Translations under genes and position numbers: made by a program | Part shown: positions 18,638 through 27,242 of the stretch, one piece after another | How positions within the stretch are numbered: position 1 is the stretch's first letter | How the letters are laid out: each line of letters begins with the position of its first letter | Notes under the pieces: generated by a model | Seen by the model: the letters and a program-made list of their open reading frames with translations, nothing else | Databases searched by the model: none | What the model was told of the DNA's origin: nothing | Assembly (NCBI GenBank): GCA_902381685.1 | Contig: LR698958.1 | Coordinates: 1,746,833-1,810,832 of the forward strand | Origin: Lachnospiraceae bacterium | GTDB taxonomy: Bacteria > Bacillota > Clostridia > Lachnospirales > Lachnospiraceae | Reading direction: 5' to 3' | DNA: 64,000 bases

Positions 18638-19678
18638 CTAACGAAGACGAATGAGTTTTTCGCCTTTCTCTGTTACCTTTCCTATAATCGATACTTTCGT
18701 ATCCATTTTCTTTTCTTCAAATTCTTTCATGATACTTTCCACTTCTTCCGGCGGAACACTAATCAGAAGTCCTCCCGATGTCTGTGGATCATATAGTAAA
18801 TCCACATAATGTTCCTCCACCTGCGACATATCCACCTGTTTTCCTGAATATCCTCTGTTCTTATATGCTCCTGCCGGTACAAGCCCCATTTTCGCATAAG
18901 AAATCGCATCTTCAAAATAGGCAATGTCTTTAACGTTAATTTCAAATGTCACATCGCTTGCCACCGCCATCTCAACACAATGTCCCAGAAGTCCGAAACC
19001 TGTGATATCGGTACACGCATTGACCTGATGATTTTCCACAACTTCTTTTGCCTTTTTATTTAAAGATGCCATCGCAACCGTAACTTCTTTAACGGCTCTC
19101 TCTGATGCCATCTCCGCTTTGATTGCCGTATTGACAATTCCATTTCCAATCTGCTTTGTCAAAATAAGAACATCTCCCGGTTTACAGCCGTAATTTTTGA
19201 ATATCTTGTCAGGGTGTACAAAACCGGACACACATAAGCCGTATTTCGGCTCATCGTCCTGCACGGAATGTCCGCCAACTAAGACCGCTCCCGCCTCTTT
19301 TACCTTGTCGGCACCGCCTGCCAATATCTCTCCCAGCACTGAAGGATCCAGACAATTCGGGAACCCGACAATGTTCAATGCAATCTTTGGTTCTCCTCCC
19401 ATCGCATACACATCACTCAAAGAATTCGCTGCCGCAATCTGTCCAAACATATAAGGGTCATCTACTATCGGGGTGAAGAAATCGACTGTCTGAATCAGTG
19501 CTATATCATCTGTTACTTTGTAGATGGCAGCATCATCGGAGGTTTCAATTCCTACCAATAAATTGTCATCGTGAAACTTAGGTAACTTACCCAAAACTTG
19601 AGCAAGGGTCTCCGGACCTATTTTAGCGGCTCACCCTGCTGTCTTCGTCATCTGTGTTAATTTCATGTTTGAATTCAT
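18638..19678 (-). CDS. selD: Selenide, water dikinase (itself a selenoprotein)
   Basis: SelD makes selenophosphate from selenide and ATP. The frame starts at ATG 19678 (SD AGGAG 7 nt upstream) and has an in-frame TGA at 19631-19633, residue 16, in TAGU-AAKIGPETL. This is exactly where other SelD proteins have Cys or Sec, with the essential Lys three residues later (K19), so it is a Sec codon. Full length is 346 aa. A naive caller would begin at MGKLPKFH (19594) and lose the active site. Further motifs: GIETSDDAAIYK and the glycine-rich ATP site region. Confidence 0.95.
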
Positions 19679-19703
19679 CTGTCTTCTCCTTTCCCCTTTA
19701 CTA

Positions 19704-20306
19704 TTATGGCTGCACAATTTTTGATGCGCCCGCCATTTTTTCTACGATTGTATACATATTTGTCACGGAGCCAACCGCCAACTTTTCCGTCAGACCATAG
19801 TAGTTCAGACATGTTCCGCAAGTCAAAATCTCTACTCCCTGCTCTGCAAGGTGTTTTAAATCTTCAAGACAGTCAGATTCTTCTGCCGTAAGTGTTGCTC
19901 CTCCGTTATAGAACAACATTGTCTTTGGAAGAGTATCCAACTGTGTCACCGCAAAAATAAATCCTTTGATAAGCACTTTTCCAAGTTCATCATTTCCGCT
20001 TCCCATACGGTCTGAAGAAATTACAACTACCGTATTTTCTTCCGGCTGTGTTGGGCAACATGCTTCTTCCGCATCTTCTTTTATTGCTCCATTCATCTGT
20101 ATCGTAACTCTGTATTCTTTCTCGGCAATCTTTTCAGAAGTAACTGTTCCACCGGCAGAAGATGCCATTTTTGTCACATTCTGTACGGCGACTTCATTAT
20201 CAACCGCCACCTCGATCACTTCAGGTCCTGTAACCTCCTGCATCGCTTTCTTTGTTTTAATTACCGGAATCGGGCAGTTATCTCCCATTGCATTAACTTT
20301 TATCAT
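19704..20306 (-). CDS. yedF: Sulfurtransferase-like selenium metabolism protein YedF
   Basis: A two-domain protein of 200 aa. The N-terminal TusA-like domain (MGDNCPIPVIKTKKAM) carries the CPxP cysteine. The C-terminal DsrE-like domain (from about residue 90) has two cysteines in LTCGTCLNYYG. This fusion is found next to selD in selenium-using bacteria and is thought to handle reactive selenium. Met 20306 follows AAAGGTGA; the longer frame to 20360 lacks a ribosome site. It is the first gene of the selD-selA-selB transcript. Confidence 0.9.
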   Translation of the reverse strand: MIKVNAMGDNCPIPVIKTKKAMQEVTGPEVIEVAVDNEVAVQNVTKMASSAGGTVTSEKIAEKEYRVTIQMNGAIKEDAEEACCPTQPEENTVVVISSDRMGSGNDELGKVLIKGFIFAVTQLDTLPKTMLFYNGGATLTAEESDCLEDLKHLAEQGVEILTCGTCLNYYGLTEKLAVGSVTNMYTIVEKMAGASKIVQP

Positions 20307-20483
20307 TCTTATATCACCTTTCTCGTTTGATAAACTTAAATGTCCCTTATATTTCTTCACCTATAGAAACATTTTATCACTCCCTTTTCAAAAGGTAAAC
20401 CTAAAAATGTCTATACTTCCTTTTTAATTCTTGGTATAATAACTTTATATGAACTGAAATTGATACGAAAGGATTTTAATATT

Positions 20484-21344
20484 ATGTGGATAGCAGACGG
20501 CTGGAAAGATTATGAAGTCATCGACTCCTCAAAGGGAGAAAAATTAGAACGCTGGGGTAATTATACTCTCGTCAGACCTGACCCTCAGGTTATATGGGAT
20601 ACCCCGAAGGCACACAAAGGCTGGAAAAAAATGAACGGGCATTATCACCGCAGCAAGAAAGGTGGCGGAGAGTGGGAATTTTTTGATTTGCCTGAGCAGT
20701 GGCAGATTCATTACAAAGACCTTACATTTAATCTGAAACCATTCAGTTTCAAACATACGGGACTTTTCCCTGAACAGGCGACTAACTGGGACTGGTTCTC
20801 AGAGAAAATCCGCAATGCCGGACGCCCGATTAAAGTGTTAAATTTATTCGCCTACACAGGCGGCGCTACACTTGCGGCTGCCAGCGCGGGAGCAAGTGTT
20901 ACCCATGTGGACGCCTCCAAAGGTATGGTTACATGGGCAAAAGAAAACGCAGTTTCCTCAGGACTTAAAGATGCGCCTATCCGCTGGCTTGTGGACGATT
21001 GTGTCAAATTTGTAGAAAGAGAGATACGCAGAGGCAACCATTATGACGCCATCATTATGGATCCCCCTTCTTACGGACGGGGACCTAAAGGGGAGATATG
21101 GAAAATCGAGGACGCCATTCACCCGCTGATAAAACTCTGCACACAGATTTTATCTGATGATCCTCTGTTTTTCCTTATTAATTCATACACAACAGGTCTT
21201 GCGCCTTCCGTCCTCACTTATATGCTTGCGACAGAATTAAAAAAATTCAACGGAGTTGTAGACTCACAGGAAATCGGACTTCCTGTTTCCGGCAACGGAC
21301 TTGTTCTTCCTTGCGGTGCATCAGGCCGTTGGGAAAGAAAATAA
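20484..21344 (+). CDS. Class I SAM-dependent methyltransferase (rRNA-methyltransferase-like)
   Basis: A 286-aa methyltransferase. The SAM-binding motif I region is KVLNLFAYTGGATLAAASAG and the catalytic-loop motif is IIMDPPSYGRG, the combination seen in RlmI/RlmK-type 23S rRNA cytosine or guanine methyltransferases. The PUA domain of RlmI is absent, so the exact substrate is uncertain. I chose ATG 20484 with AAAGGA upstream over a TTG at 20460. The gene is divergent from yedF; a TGG-TATAAT extended -10 element lies near 20434. Confidence 0.85.
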   Translation: MWIADGWKDYEVIDSSKGEKLERWGNYTLVRPDPQVIWDTPKAHKGWKKMNGHYHRSKKGGGEWEFFDLPEQWQIHYKDLTFNLKPFSFKHTGLFPEQATNWDWFSEKIRNAGRPIKVLNLFAYTGGATLAAASAGASVTHVDASKGMVTWAKENAVSSGLKDAPIRWLVDDCVKFVEREIRRGNHYDAIIMDPPSYGRGPKGEIWKIEDAIHPLIKLCTQILSDDPLFFLINSYTTGLAPSVLTYMLATELKKFNGVVDSQEIGLPVSGNGLVLPCGASGRWERK

Positions 21345-21353
21345 AACATATGC

Positions 21354-21390
21354 AAAAGAGGAGAAACCCGCCAAAAGTTTCTCCTCTTTT
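21354..21390. terminator. Bidirectional terminator between converging genes
   Basis: Arms AAAAGAGGAGAAAC and GTTTCTCCTCTTTT flank a short loop, with a T run on each strand. It lies between the methyltransferase (+) and the HAD phosphatase (-). Confidence 0.85.
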
Positions 21391-22052
21391 TATTGTTCTC
21401 TCGCTTCTCTTCTCAATATATCAATCGCCTCATCGAGTGTACGGATTACCCTCCACGCCCGACGGCGCGTTTCCATATCCGGCTGTACCAAATCCGGAAC
21501 CATAATCACATCTACGCCCGCCTTCGTCGCGGATTCCACGCCGGCAGGTGCATCTTCAAAAGCAACACAGTATTCCGGTCTGACTTCCAAAAGTTTGCAC
21601 GCTTTCTCATAAATCTCCGGAGCAGGCTTCGACTTTGTCACCATATCTCCGCAGACAAACAAATCAAAATATTCATACAGACCTGCTCTTTGAAACATCT
21701 CCCTGACATATTCTTTTCTCGATGAAGTAACCACTGCCATGCAATACCCTAACTGTTTTGCATACCGTATCAGTTCTCTTGCTCCCGGTTTCACCGACAG
21801 CCCTTCCTTTTCCACAATACCGTAAAAATTCTCTCTCGCCAAATCACGAAATCTGTCATTTGGGAAATCTTCACCGAACACCTTTTGGAAATATTCTCCC
21901 CTTCCCTTTGCATTCATTCCAAGCGTGTTATAAATATGCTCCCCAATATTCCTGTATCCGAGAGTATTTCCCGCCATATTCCATGAACGCTGTACAACTT
22001 TTTCTGAATCAAAAATCAATCCGTCCATATCAAACAGTAGTGCTTTCAGCAT
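21390..22052 (-). CDS. HAD family hydrolase (beta-phosphoglucomutase-like)
   Basis: A 220-aa haloacid dehalogenase-fold protein. Seen: motif I FDMDGLIFDSE with the two catalytic aspartates, motif II VTSSR, motif III Lys in KSKPAPEIY and motif IV FEDAPAGVESA. The helical cap between motifs I and II places it in the subgroup with phosphoglycolate phosphatase, beta-phosphoglucomutase and sugar phosphatases. Substrate cannot be told from sequence. It follows maf by 17 nt and is probably co-transcribed with it. Confidence 0.92.
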   Translation of the reverse strand: MLKALLFDMDGLIFDSEKVVQRSWNMAGNTLGYRNIGEHIYNTLGMNAKGRGEYFQKVFGEDFPNDRFRDLARENFYGIVEKEGLSVKPGARELIRYAKQLGYCMAVVTSSRKEYVREMFQRAGLYEYFDLFVCGDMVTKSKPAPEIYEKACKLLEVRPEYCVAFEDAPAGVESATKAGVDVIMVPDLVQPDMETRRRAWRVIRTLDEAIDILRREAREQ

Positions 22053-22069
22053 ACGCCCACCTCGCTTCT

Positions 22070-22639
22070 TTATGATTTTATTGCCTGATAAATACGGGAA
22101 ACCGGCAGACCGACCACATTATAATAATCCCCTTCTATCTTCTCTATAAAAGGAGCAAACAATCCCTGAATTGCATACGCGCCTGCCTTATCCATATATT
22201 CGCCTGTATCCAGATAGTTATTTATCTCTTTCTCGCTCATCGGATAAACAAATACTTTTGTTTCCACCGCATCGTTTATCATTTTCTTCTCTCCACTTTC
22301 ATCATAACACAAAATAGCAATGCCCGTGTAAACTTTATGTACTTTTCCCTGAATGCCCTGAATCATTTGAAAGGCCTCCGCTCTGCTTTTAGGTTTTCCC
22401 AACACCTTTCCTTCGTGGGACACAATTGTATCCGCTCCTATAATGATTATATCATTTTTCCCCACCATTTCCGATACATGGTTTGCTTTTAAAAGAGATA
22501 ATTCTTTTACAATCTCCTCGGGCGCACTGCTCTCATAAATTTCTTCCTTGTCACTGACCAAAATTTCAAACTGCATTCCTATCTGCTCCAAAATCTCTTT
22601 CCTCCTCGGAGAAGCCGATGCCAAAATAATCTTTTTCAT
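22070..22639 (-). CDS. maf: Maf family nucleoside triphosphate pyrophosphatase
   Basis: A 189-aa Maf protein, a house-cleaning enzyme that hydrolyses dTTP/UTP or modified nucleotides. Hallmarks are the N-terminal LASASPRRKEIL and the central IIGADTIVSHEGKVLGKPK with the catalytic Asp. Met 22639 (MKKIILAS) follows GGGAGGAAA; the longer frame to 22687 would translate through a terminator hairpin. Confidence 0.95.
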   Translation of the reverse strand: MKKIILASASPRRKEILEQIGMQFEILVSDKEEIYESSAPEEIVKELSLLKANHVSEMVGKNDIIIIGADTIVSHEGKVLGKPKSRAEAFQMIQGIQGKVHKVYTGIAILCYDESGEKKMINDAVETKVFVYPMSEKEINNYLDTGEYMDKAGAYAIQGLFAPFIEKIEGDYYNVVGLPVSRIYQAIKS

Positions 22640-22659
22640 TTTCTTTCCTCCCTGTTCAA

Positions 22660-22684
22660 AAAACACCTGCATCGCAGGTGTTTT
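22660..22684 (-). terminator. Rho-independent terminator after aroK
   Basis: The minus strand reads AAAACACCTGC, a 3-nt loop, then GCAGGTGTTTTTT. It lies directly after the chorismate mutase-shikimate kinase gene and just ahead of the maf ribosome site. Confidence 0.85.
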
Positions 22685-22691
22685 CAATGTT

Positions 22692-23468
22692 TTATCTCTC
22701 TTCTAATTTTTGAATCATTTCTTCACAAATCTGAAGAACTGTCTTTCCATCTGTATTCACTGTAACATCTGCCACTTCTGCATATTTGTCAGCGCGCTCT
22801 TCCATCATTTTACAAATCCATTCTATATTTTTATTGCCTTTCAGTAACGGACGTTCTCCGTTCTCCTTCACTCTTTCTAAAATCACTTCCGCAGATGCGG
22901 TCAGAAGAACAACTTTCCCCTGTTTCTTTAGTTTGTCAATGTTTTCCTCCCGAAGTACGATTCCTCCTCCACAGGAAATAACGATATGTTCTCTTGATTG
23001 TAATTCTTCCAGCAATTCCGTTTCCAGTTGGCGAAAATGTTCTTCTCCATATTGAGAAAATATTTCTTCCACTGACATACCCGCCCTGTTTTCAATCTCT
23101 TTATCCATCTCCACCACGTCCATGGCAAATCTCTCGCCCATATACTCTGCCAGTGTGGTTTTTCCTGTTCCCATAAATCCTGTCAAAACAATATTATGAG
23201 GGAAAAGTTTCTTCCCTTGAATACGTTTCCAATTCCATGCAATACAGGAAAATACATTCATAATCTCTTCTTTATATGGATTGCCTTTCAACTTTTCTTC
23301 CAGTCTTTTTACTCTCTTCTCTCTCTGCATCGGCTGTAAAATCAGCATTCCGTGTTCTTCTTTATATTCCAACATTTTTTCAAAAATGTCACTTCTCTCT
23401 GTTAAATCCTCAATCAGCTTTTCATCACACAAAGCAAGTTGTTCTCTGTAAAGTTCCAAATCATTCAT
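22692..23468 (-). CDS. aroK: Chorismate mutase-shikimate kinase fusion
   Basis: A 258-aa protein with two parts. Residues 1 to about 85 look like an AroQ-type chorismate mutase helix bundle (LYREQLALCDEKLIEDLTER, then a segment with REKRVKRLEEKL). From about residue 88 it is a shikimate kinase: Walker A VLTGFMGTGKTTLAEYMG, shikimate-binding DKEIE, and ISCGGGIVLRE. The kinase phosphorylates shikimate and the mutase converts chorismate to prephenate, two non-consecutive steps of aromatic amino-acid synthesis. The domain pairing is known in Clostridia. Start at 23468 follows GGAAAGGAAAG. Confidence 0.88.
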   Translation of the reverse strand: MNDLELYREQLALCDEKLIEDLTERSDIFEKMLEYKEEHGMLILQPMQREKRVKRLEEKLKGNPYKEEIMNVFSCIAWNWKRIQGKKLFPHNIVLTGFMGTGKTTLAEYMGERFAMDVVEMDKEIENRAGMSVEEIFSQYGEEHFRQLETELLEELQSREHIVISCGGGIVLREENIDKLKKQGKVVLLTASAEVILERVKENGERPLLKGNKNIEWICKMMEERADKYAEVADVTVNTDGKTVLQICEEMIQKLEER

Positions 23469-23553
23469 ACTTTTCTTTCCTTTCCTCTTTTATGGAAATT
23501 ATGGTTGTTTAATTTATATACAGAGTATACAAAACTCTTGCATATTCTGCAAC

Positions 23554-23581
23554 AAAAAAATAGAGAGTATATACTCTCTAT
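23554..23581 (-). terminator. Terminator of the tmRNA gene
   Basis: A perfect palindrome (ATAGAGAGTAT and its complement) followed by TTTTTTT on the minus strand, 24 nt past the tmRNA 3' end. Confidence 0.88.
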
Positions 23582-23604
23582 CTTTCATCTCTCTGTCTCT
23601 TAAA

Positions 23605-23948
23605 TGGACCTGAGGGGAATCGAACCCCTGTCCGAAAGCCCGTCCATTCAGGCATCTCCCATCACAGTCATCATTTTAACATTCCCTCCGCTGACCGTCT
23701 GATGACGAACTGTCAGTTTCAGTAGCCTGATTGATTCTTCCATTCCCTCAAGGCATTGGAAATGAAGTGCCTCACCTCGTCGAAGCCGGTTACTTAAGCA
23801 GTGAGCGACTCAAGTCCGACTGCTGCCACTAGGCAGCGTACGCTAAATTTTCGTCTGCGTTTAATTTTAATTTGCGGATTGTTATGCGGTTCCGCACCGC
23901 AGATGGCTTCCCAAACTTCAAAACCCCCGTCGAAACCAGTACAAGCCC
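23605..23948 (-). ncRNA. ssrA: Transfer-messenger RNA (tmRNA)
   Basis: This 344-nt RNA rescues stalled ribosomes with SmpB. The 5' end GGGCTTGTACTGGTTTCGAC and the 3' end (TTCGATTCCCCTCAGGTCCA) fold into a tRNA-like acceptor: GGGCTTG pairs along its length with CAGGTCC, with two G-U pairs. CCA is not encoded. The tag reading frame ends A-DENLAYAA-stop at about 23829-23855, with GCA as the likely resume codon. Its ending AYAA differs from the common ALAA. The smpB gene lies about 320 nt upstream. Confidence 0.95.
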
Positions 23949-23985
23949 TAAATATGGGTACTTTTTCTTGGTTTTGTACAGATTC

Positions 23986-24014
23986 ATTATAGTGTAGCAT
24001 TTTTTACTTGTCAA
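23986..24014 (-). promoter_or_regulatory. Consensus sigma-A promoter for ssrA
   Basis: TTGACA (24009-24014), a 17-nt spacer and TATAAT (23986-23991), a perfect consensus. It implies transcription starting about 30 nt before the mature tmRNA 5' end, consistent with 5' processing. Confidence 0.9.
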
Positions 24015-24022
24015 GGCTCTCC

Positions 24023-24256
24023 CTAGTCTAAACCGAGAATCTCCGCCAAGACTTCTATCATAATTTCATTTGTGCAGGACTTTATATATCCCATCATATG
24101 CAGGGAAATCTCGTCCTGTTTCTGTGCCTCCGTCAATTCGTCATTATGTTTTGTCTGATCAATCAACTGAATTAACTGCGGAGTCAGTTCCTCATAAATT
24201 TCTACTGTCGTTTCCGTCACCAGTTTGCTTAATGCCTCTTTTGTTGTCGGTACCAT
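24023..24256 (-). CDS. Hypothetical small protein between smpB and ssrA
   Basis: A 77-aa acidic, helical protein that I do not recognise (MVPTTKEALSKLVTETTVEIYEEL...). It starts 8 nt after the smpB stop behind a GGAGG site, so it should be co-translated with smpB. No membrane segment or signal. Its position between smpB and ssrA is suggestive of a trans-translation link but does not prove one. Coding status is supported by the ribosome site and tight spacing. Confidence 0.7.
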   Translation of the reverse strand: MVPTTKEALSKLVTETTVEIYEELTPQLIQLIDQTKHNDELTEAQKQDEISLHMMGYIKSCTNEIMIEVLAEILGLD

Positions 24257-24264
24257 TTTTCCTC

Positions 24265-24732
24265 CTATCCCAGATTGCGAATTTTAAATTCTCTCTGTGC
24301 TTCTCTCTTTTGGTCTTTCTTTGCGATATCATCACGCTTATCGTACAATTTCTTTCCCCGCGCAAGTCCGATTTCCACTTTCACCAAACTGCCTTTGAAA
24401 TAAACTTTCAAGGGAACGATTGCCATTCCCTTTTCTTTTGTTTTTCCAAGCATTTTGTTGATTTCAGACTTATGCAGAAGAAGTTTTTTCACGCGAAGAG
24501 GATCTTTGTTGAAAATATTTCCCTTCTCATATGGGCTGATATGCATTCCGTAAATAAACACTTCCCCGTTCTCAATTCGGATAAAGGATTCTTTAATGCT
24601 GCATTTTCCCATACGGAGCGATTTTACTTCCGTCCCATGAAGGGAAATTCCCGCCTCATAAGTGTCCAAAATAAAATAATCGTGATACGCCTTTTTATTA
24701 TTTGCAATTAATTTTCCCTCTGTCTTTGCCAT
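24265..24732 (-). CDS. smpB: SsrA-binding protein SmpB
   Basis: A 155-aa RNA-binding protein that loads tmRNA on stalled ribosomes. Motifs: [15 protein letters not shown], then GTEVKSLR, then the C-terminal tail [16 protein letters not shown]. Met 24732 is preceded by AAGGAGA, which overlaps the rnr stop; the longer frame to 24804 lies inside rnr. The rnr-smpB order and its tmRNA gene close by are typical of Firmicutes. Confidence 0.97.
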   Translation of the reverse strand: MAKTEGKLIANNKKAYHDYFILDTYEAGISLHGTEVKSLRMGKCSIKESFIRIENGEVFIYGMHISPYEKGNIFNKDPLRVKKLLLHKSEINKMLGKTKEKGMAIVPLKVYFKGSLVKVEIGLARGKKLYDKRDDIAKKDQKREAQREFKIRNLG

Positions 24733-24736
24733 TCTT

Positions 24737-26863
24737 CTACTCTCCTTCTGCAAGTTCAAAATCAATTGTTCTCTGCAATTTATCCACGTCCAGCACGCGA
24801 ACATTTACGGTCTGTCCAAGTTTATACACTTTATTTGTATGTTCTCCCACCATTTCGTATCTCTCTTCATAATAATTATAGTGGTCGTCATACATATTTG
24901 TCACATGAACCAGACCTTCTATCGTGTTGGACAGTTCAACGTACATTCCCCATTTTGTTATACTTGAAATCACACCTTCAAAAGTCTCTCCGATGCGCGA
25001 TTCCATATATTCCGCCTTCTTCAGTTTTACCGTTTCGCGTTCAGCTTCTTCCGCCCGTCTTTCCATTTCGCTGGAATGTTTCGCCACTTCCGTCAATATT
25101 CCTTCATAATGTTCCCTGCGGTTTGCATTCATACGTCCCCGTATATTTTCCTTAATAATGCGGTGAATCTGCAAATCCGGATAACGTCTGATCGGAGAAG
25201 TAAAATGACAGTAGTATGGCGCGGCAAGACCAAAATGTCCCGTATTGTCCGGAGTATATTTTGCCTGCTTCATCGAACGAAGCGCCAGTCTGCTAATCAG
25301 CATTTCCTCCGGCGTTCCCTCCACTTTCGTCAGAAGTTTCTGCACTTCTTTCGGTCTCACCTCATTGTTCGCAATATGAAGAGAATGTCCAAAATTGTTG
25401 ATGAAAATAGCCAGTTTCTTGATTTTCTCCTCGTCCGGTGTTTCATGGGTACGGTATACAAACGGTATTTCCTGCCAAAAATAATCTTCTGCCACCGTCT
25501 CATTTGCAATCAGCATAAAATCTTCAATGATTTTCGTTGCCACATTTCTGTCATACGGTTTTAGTTCCAACGGTTTACCGTTTTCGTCCAGTACCATTTT
25601 TGTTTCAGGAAAATCAAAATCAATCGAACCTCGTTTCTTACGTTTCTCCCGCAAAATGCCCGCCAGTTCTTCCATCAGTTTAAACATCGGGCAAAATTCT
25701 TTATATTTCTCAATCTCCTGTTCATCATTGTCTTCCAAAATCTTTTTCACGCTCGTATAACTCATTCGTCTGTTGACACAAATAACCGTTTCTGCAATCT
25801 TATGATCAATCACTTCCCCTTTTGGAGTAATCGTCATAATACAACTGAGCGCAAGCCTGTCCTCACCTTCATTTAGTGAACAGATTCCGTTTGAAAGAGC
25901 GTGTGGCAGCATCGGAATAACCCTGTCCGCCAGATATACACTCGTTCCCCGTTTATACGCTTCTCTGTCCAACGCGCTTTTTTCCTGCACGTAGTTTGCC
26001 ACATCTGCGATATGCACACCGAGCAAATAGTTATTTCCCTCTCTTCTTATGGAAATGGCATCGTCCAAGTCCTTTGCGTCCTCCCCGTCAATCGTCACCA
26101 TGTCCCAGTCACGAATATCCATTCTGCCCGCCATATCCGCAGGAATAATCTTATCTCCGACACGCTCGGCCTGATTCATTACCTTTTCCGGAAAATCCAC
26201 CGGCAAATCAAAGTCTTTCACAATCGACATGATATCCGTTCCCGGCTCATTGATATGCCCGATAATCTCCACCACTTTTCCTTCCGGTTTCTTTCCCGAT
26301 TTGCCGTAAGAAGTCAGTTCCACTACAACTTTATGTCCGGTCACCGCACCTTTAGACCTCTCAAGGGGCACAAACACGTCCTGCAGAAACTTCGCATTGT
26401 CCGGTATAACAAATCCGAAATTTTTGTTCCTCTGAAAATATCCGACCAACTGTGTCGTCCCATGGGAGAGAATCTTCGTAATCTTTCCTTCTCTTCGCTT
26501 TCCTTCCGGTGTGGCTTTAATAACCACTTCTACGCTATCGCCGTGGAATGCTCCGTTAATATCGTCCTCTGAAATAAAAATATCCTCATCTTCTCCCTCG
26601 ACTGTGACAAATCCGAATCCGCGCTGATGTGCCTGATACGTTCCGACAAGACTTTTCGCCTCTCCCTTTACATATTTTCCTTTCTTGGAAACTCTGATTT
26701 TTCCCTCTGCCTCAAGGGAATCCAAAATCTTCTTCAATTCTCCTCTTTCTTCTTTCGGCACCTGCAAAAGAATGGCAAATTCTTTTATCTTCATCGGCAC
26801 ATAAAATTCATCACAGATAAAATCATATATCATCTTTTTTCTTTTCTCAAAAATCTCATTCAT
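24737..26863 (-). CDS. rnr: Ribonuclease R
   Basis: A 708-aa 3'-5' exoribonuclease that degrades structured RNA and helps clear messages freed by trans-translation. Order of domains: N-terminal winged helix, two cold-shock domains ([17 protein letters not shown] near residue 75), RNB catalytic domain with [14 protein letters not shown] (metal-binding aspartates, around residue 260), and a C-terminal S1 domain ([15 protein letters not shown]). The start [10 protein letters not shown] at 26863 follows AGGAAG; the frame upstream crosses the secG terminator. Confidence 0.97.
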   Translation of the reverse strand: MNEIFEKRKKMIYDFICDEFYVPMKIKEFAILLQVPKEERGELKKILDSLEAEGKIRVSKKGKYVKGEAKSLVGTYQAHQRGFGFVTVEGEDEDIFISEDDINGAFHGDSVEVVIKATPEGKRREGKITKILSHGTTQLVGYFQRNKNFGFVIPDNAKFLQDVFVPLERSKGAVTGHKVVVELTSYGKSGKKPEGKVVEIIGHINEPGTDIMSIVKDFDLPVDFPEKVMNQAERVGDKIIPADMAGRMDIRDWDMVTIDGEDAKDLDDAISIRREGNNYLLGVHIADVANYVQEKSALDREAYKRGTSVYLADRVIPMLPHALSNGICSLNEGEDRLALSCIMTITPKGEVIDHKIAETVICVNRRMSYTSVKKILEDNDEQEIEKYKEFCPMFKLMEELAGILREKRKKRGSIDFDFPETKMVLDENGKPLELKPYDRNVATKIIEDFMLIANETVAEDYFWQEIPFVYRTHETPDEEKIKKLAIFINNFGHSLHIANNEVRPKEVQKLLTKVEGTPEEMLISRLALRSMKQAKYTPDNTGHFGLAAPYYCHFTSPIRRYPDLQIHRIIKENIRGRMNANRREHYEGILTEVAKHSSEMERRAEEAERETVKLKKAEYMESRIGETFEGVISSITKWGMYVELSNTIEGLVHVTNMYDDHYNYYEERYEMVGEHTNKVYKLGQTVNVRVLDVDKLQRTIDFELAEGE

Positions 26864-26902
26864 CTTTTCACTTCCTTTCTCCGTATACATGGCAATCAAA
26901 AA

Positions 26903-26930
26903 GGAACACCCTACCTGAATAGAGTGTTCC
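26903..26930 (-). terminator. Terminator after secG
   Basis: Arms GGAACACTCT and AGGGTGTTCC with a short loop, followed by TTTTTGATT on the minus strand. It separates secG from rnr. Confidence 0.8.
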
Positions 26931-26948
26931 ACTTTCTTCCATCATACA

Positions 26949-27191
26949 TTATGCAAATACTTTTAAGTTCAAAACTGCTGCTAATACAACGAATAAAATT
27001 GCTAAGAACTTTGTTGATTTTACTAAAGCACCTTCCATAGAACGTCCTTTATTCTGTCCCCAGTAAGTATCGGCAGCACCACTGATTGTTCCAAGTCCTG
27101 CAGATTTACCTTCCTGAAGTAGTACGATTGCTGTCAATGCGATACAGTCTATTGCAAATAAAATTGTAATTACCATCTTTAAAATTTCCAT
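26949..27191 (-). CDS. secG: Preprotein translocase subunit SecG
   Basis: An 80-aa membrane protein with two hydrophobic segments (about residues 1-25 and 58-78) separated by the conserved loop LLQEGKSAGLGTISGAADTY. SecG is the accessory subunit of the SecYEG channel. It is followed by rnr and smpB, the usual Firmicute order. Confidence 0.95.
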   Translation of the reverse strand: MEILKMVITILFAIDCIALTAIVLLQEGKSAGLGTISGAADTYWGQNKGRSMEGALVKSTKFLAILFVVLAAVLNLKVFA

Positions 27192-27242
27192 TCAAATACA
27201 CCTCCTACGGATAACACTAGGATTAGTGTATCACAAACACCG

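Noticed and set aside
18638..19594. SelD starting at MGKLPKFH
   Set aside because: It would lack the active-site Sec and Lys; the frame continues upstream through a Sec UGA to a good ribosome site at 19678.
20361..20483. Possible selC tRNA next to the sel genes
   Set aside because: No tRNA-like stem pattern or TTCGAATC arm was found here or in other gaps of the cluster.
23829..24014. Small protein gene at ssrA
   Set aside because: Only its last residues are real, as the tmRNA tag; the rest is tRNA-like domain and promoter DNA.
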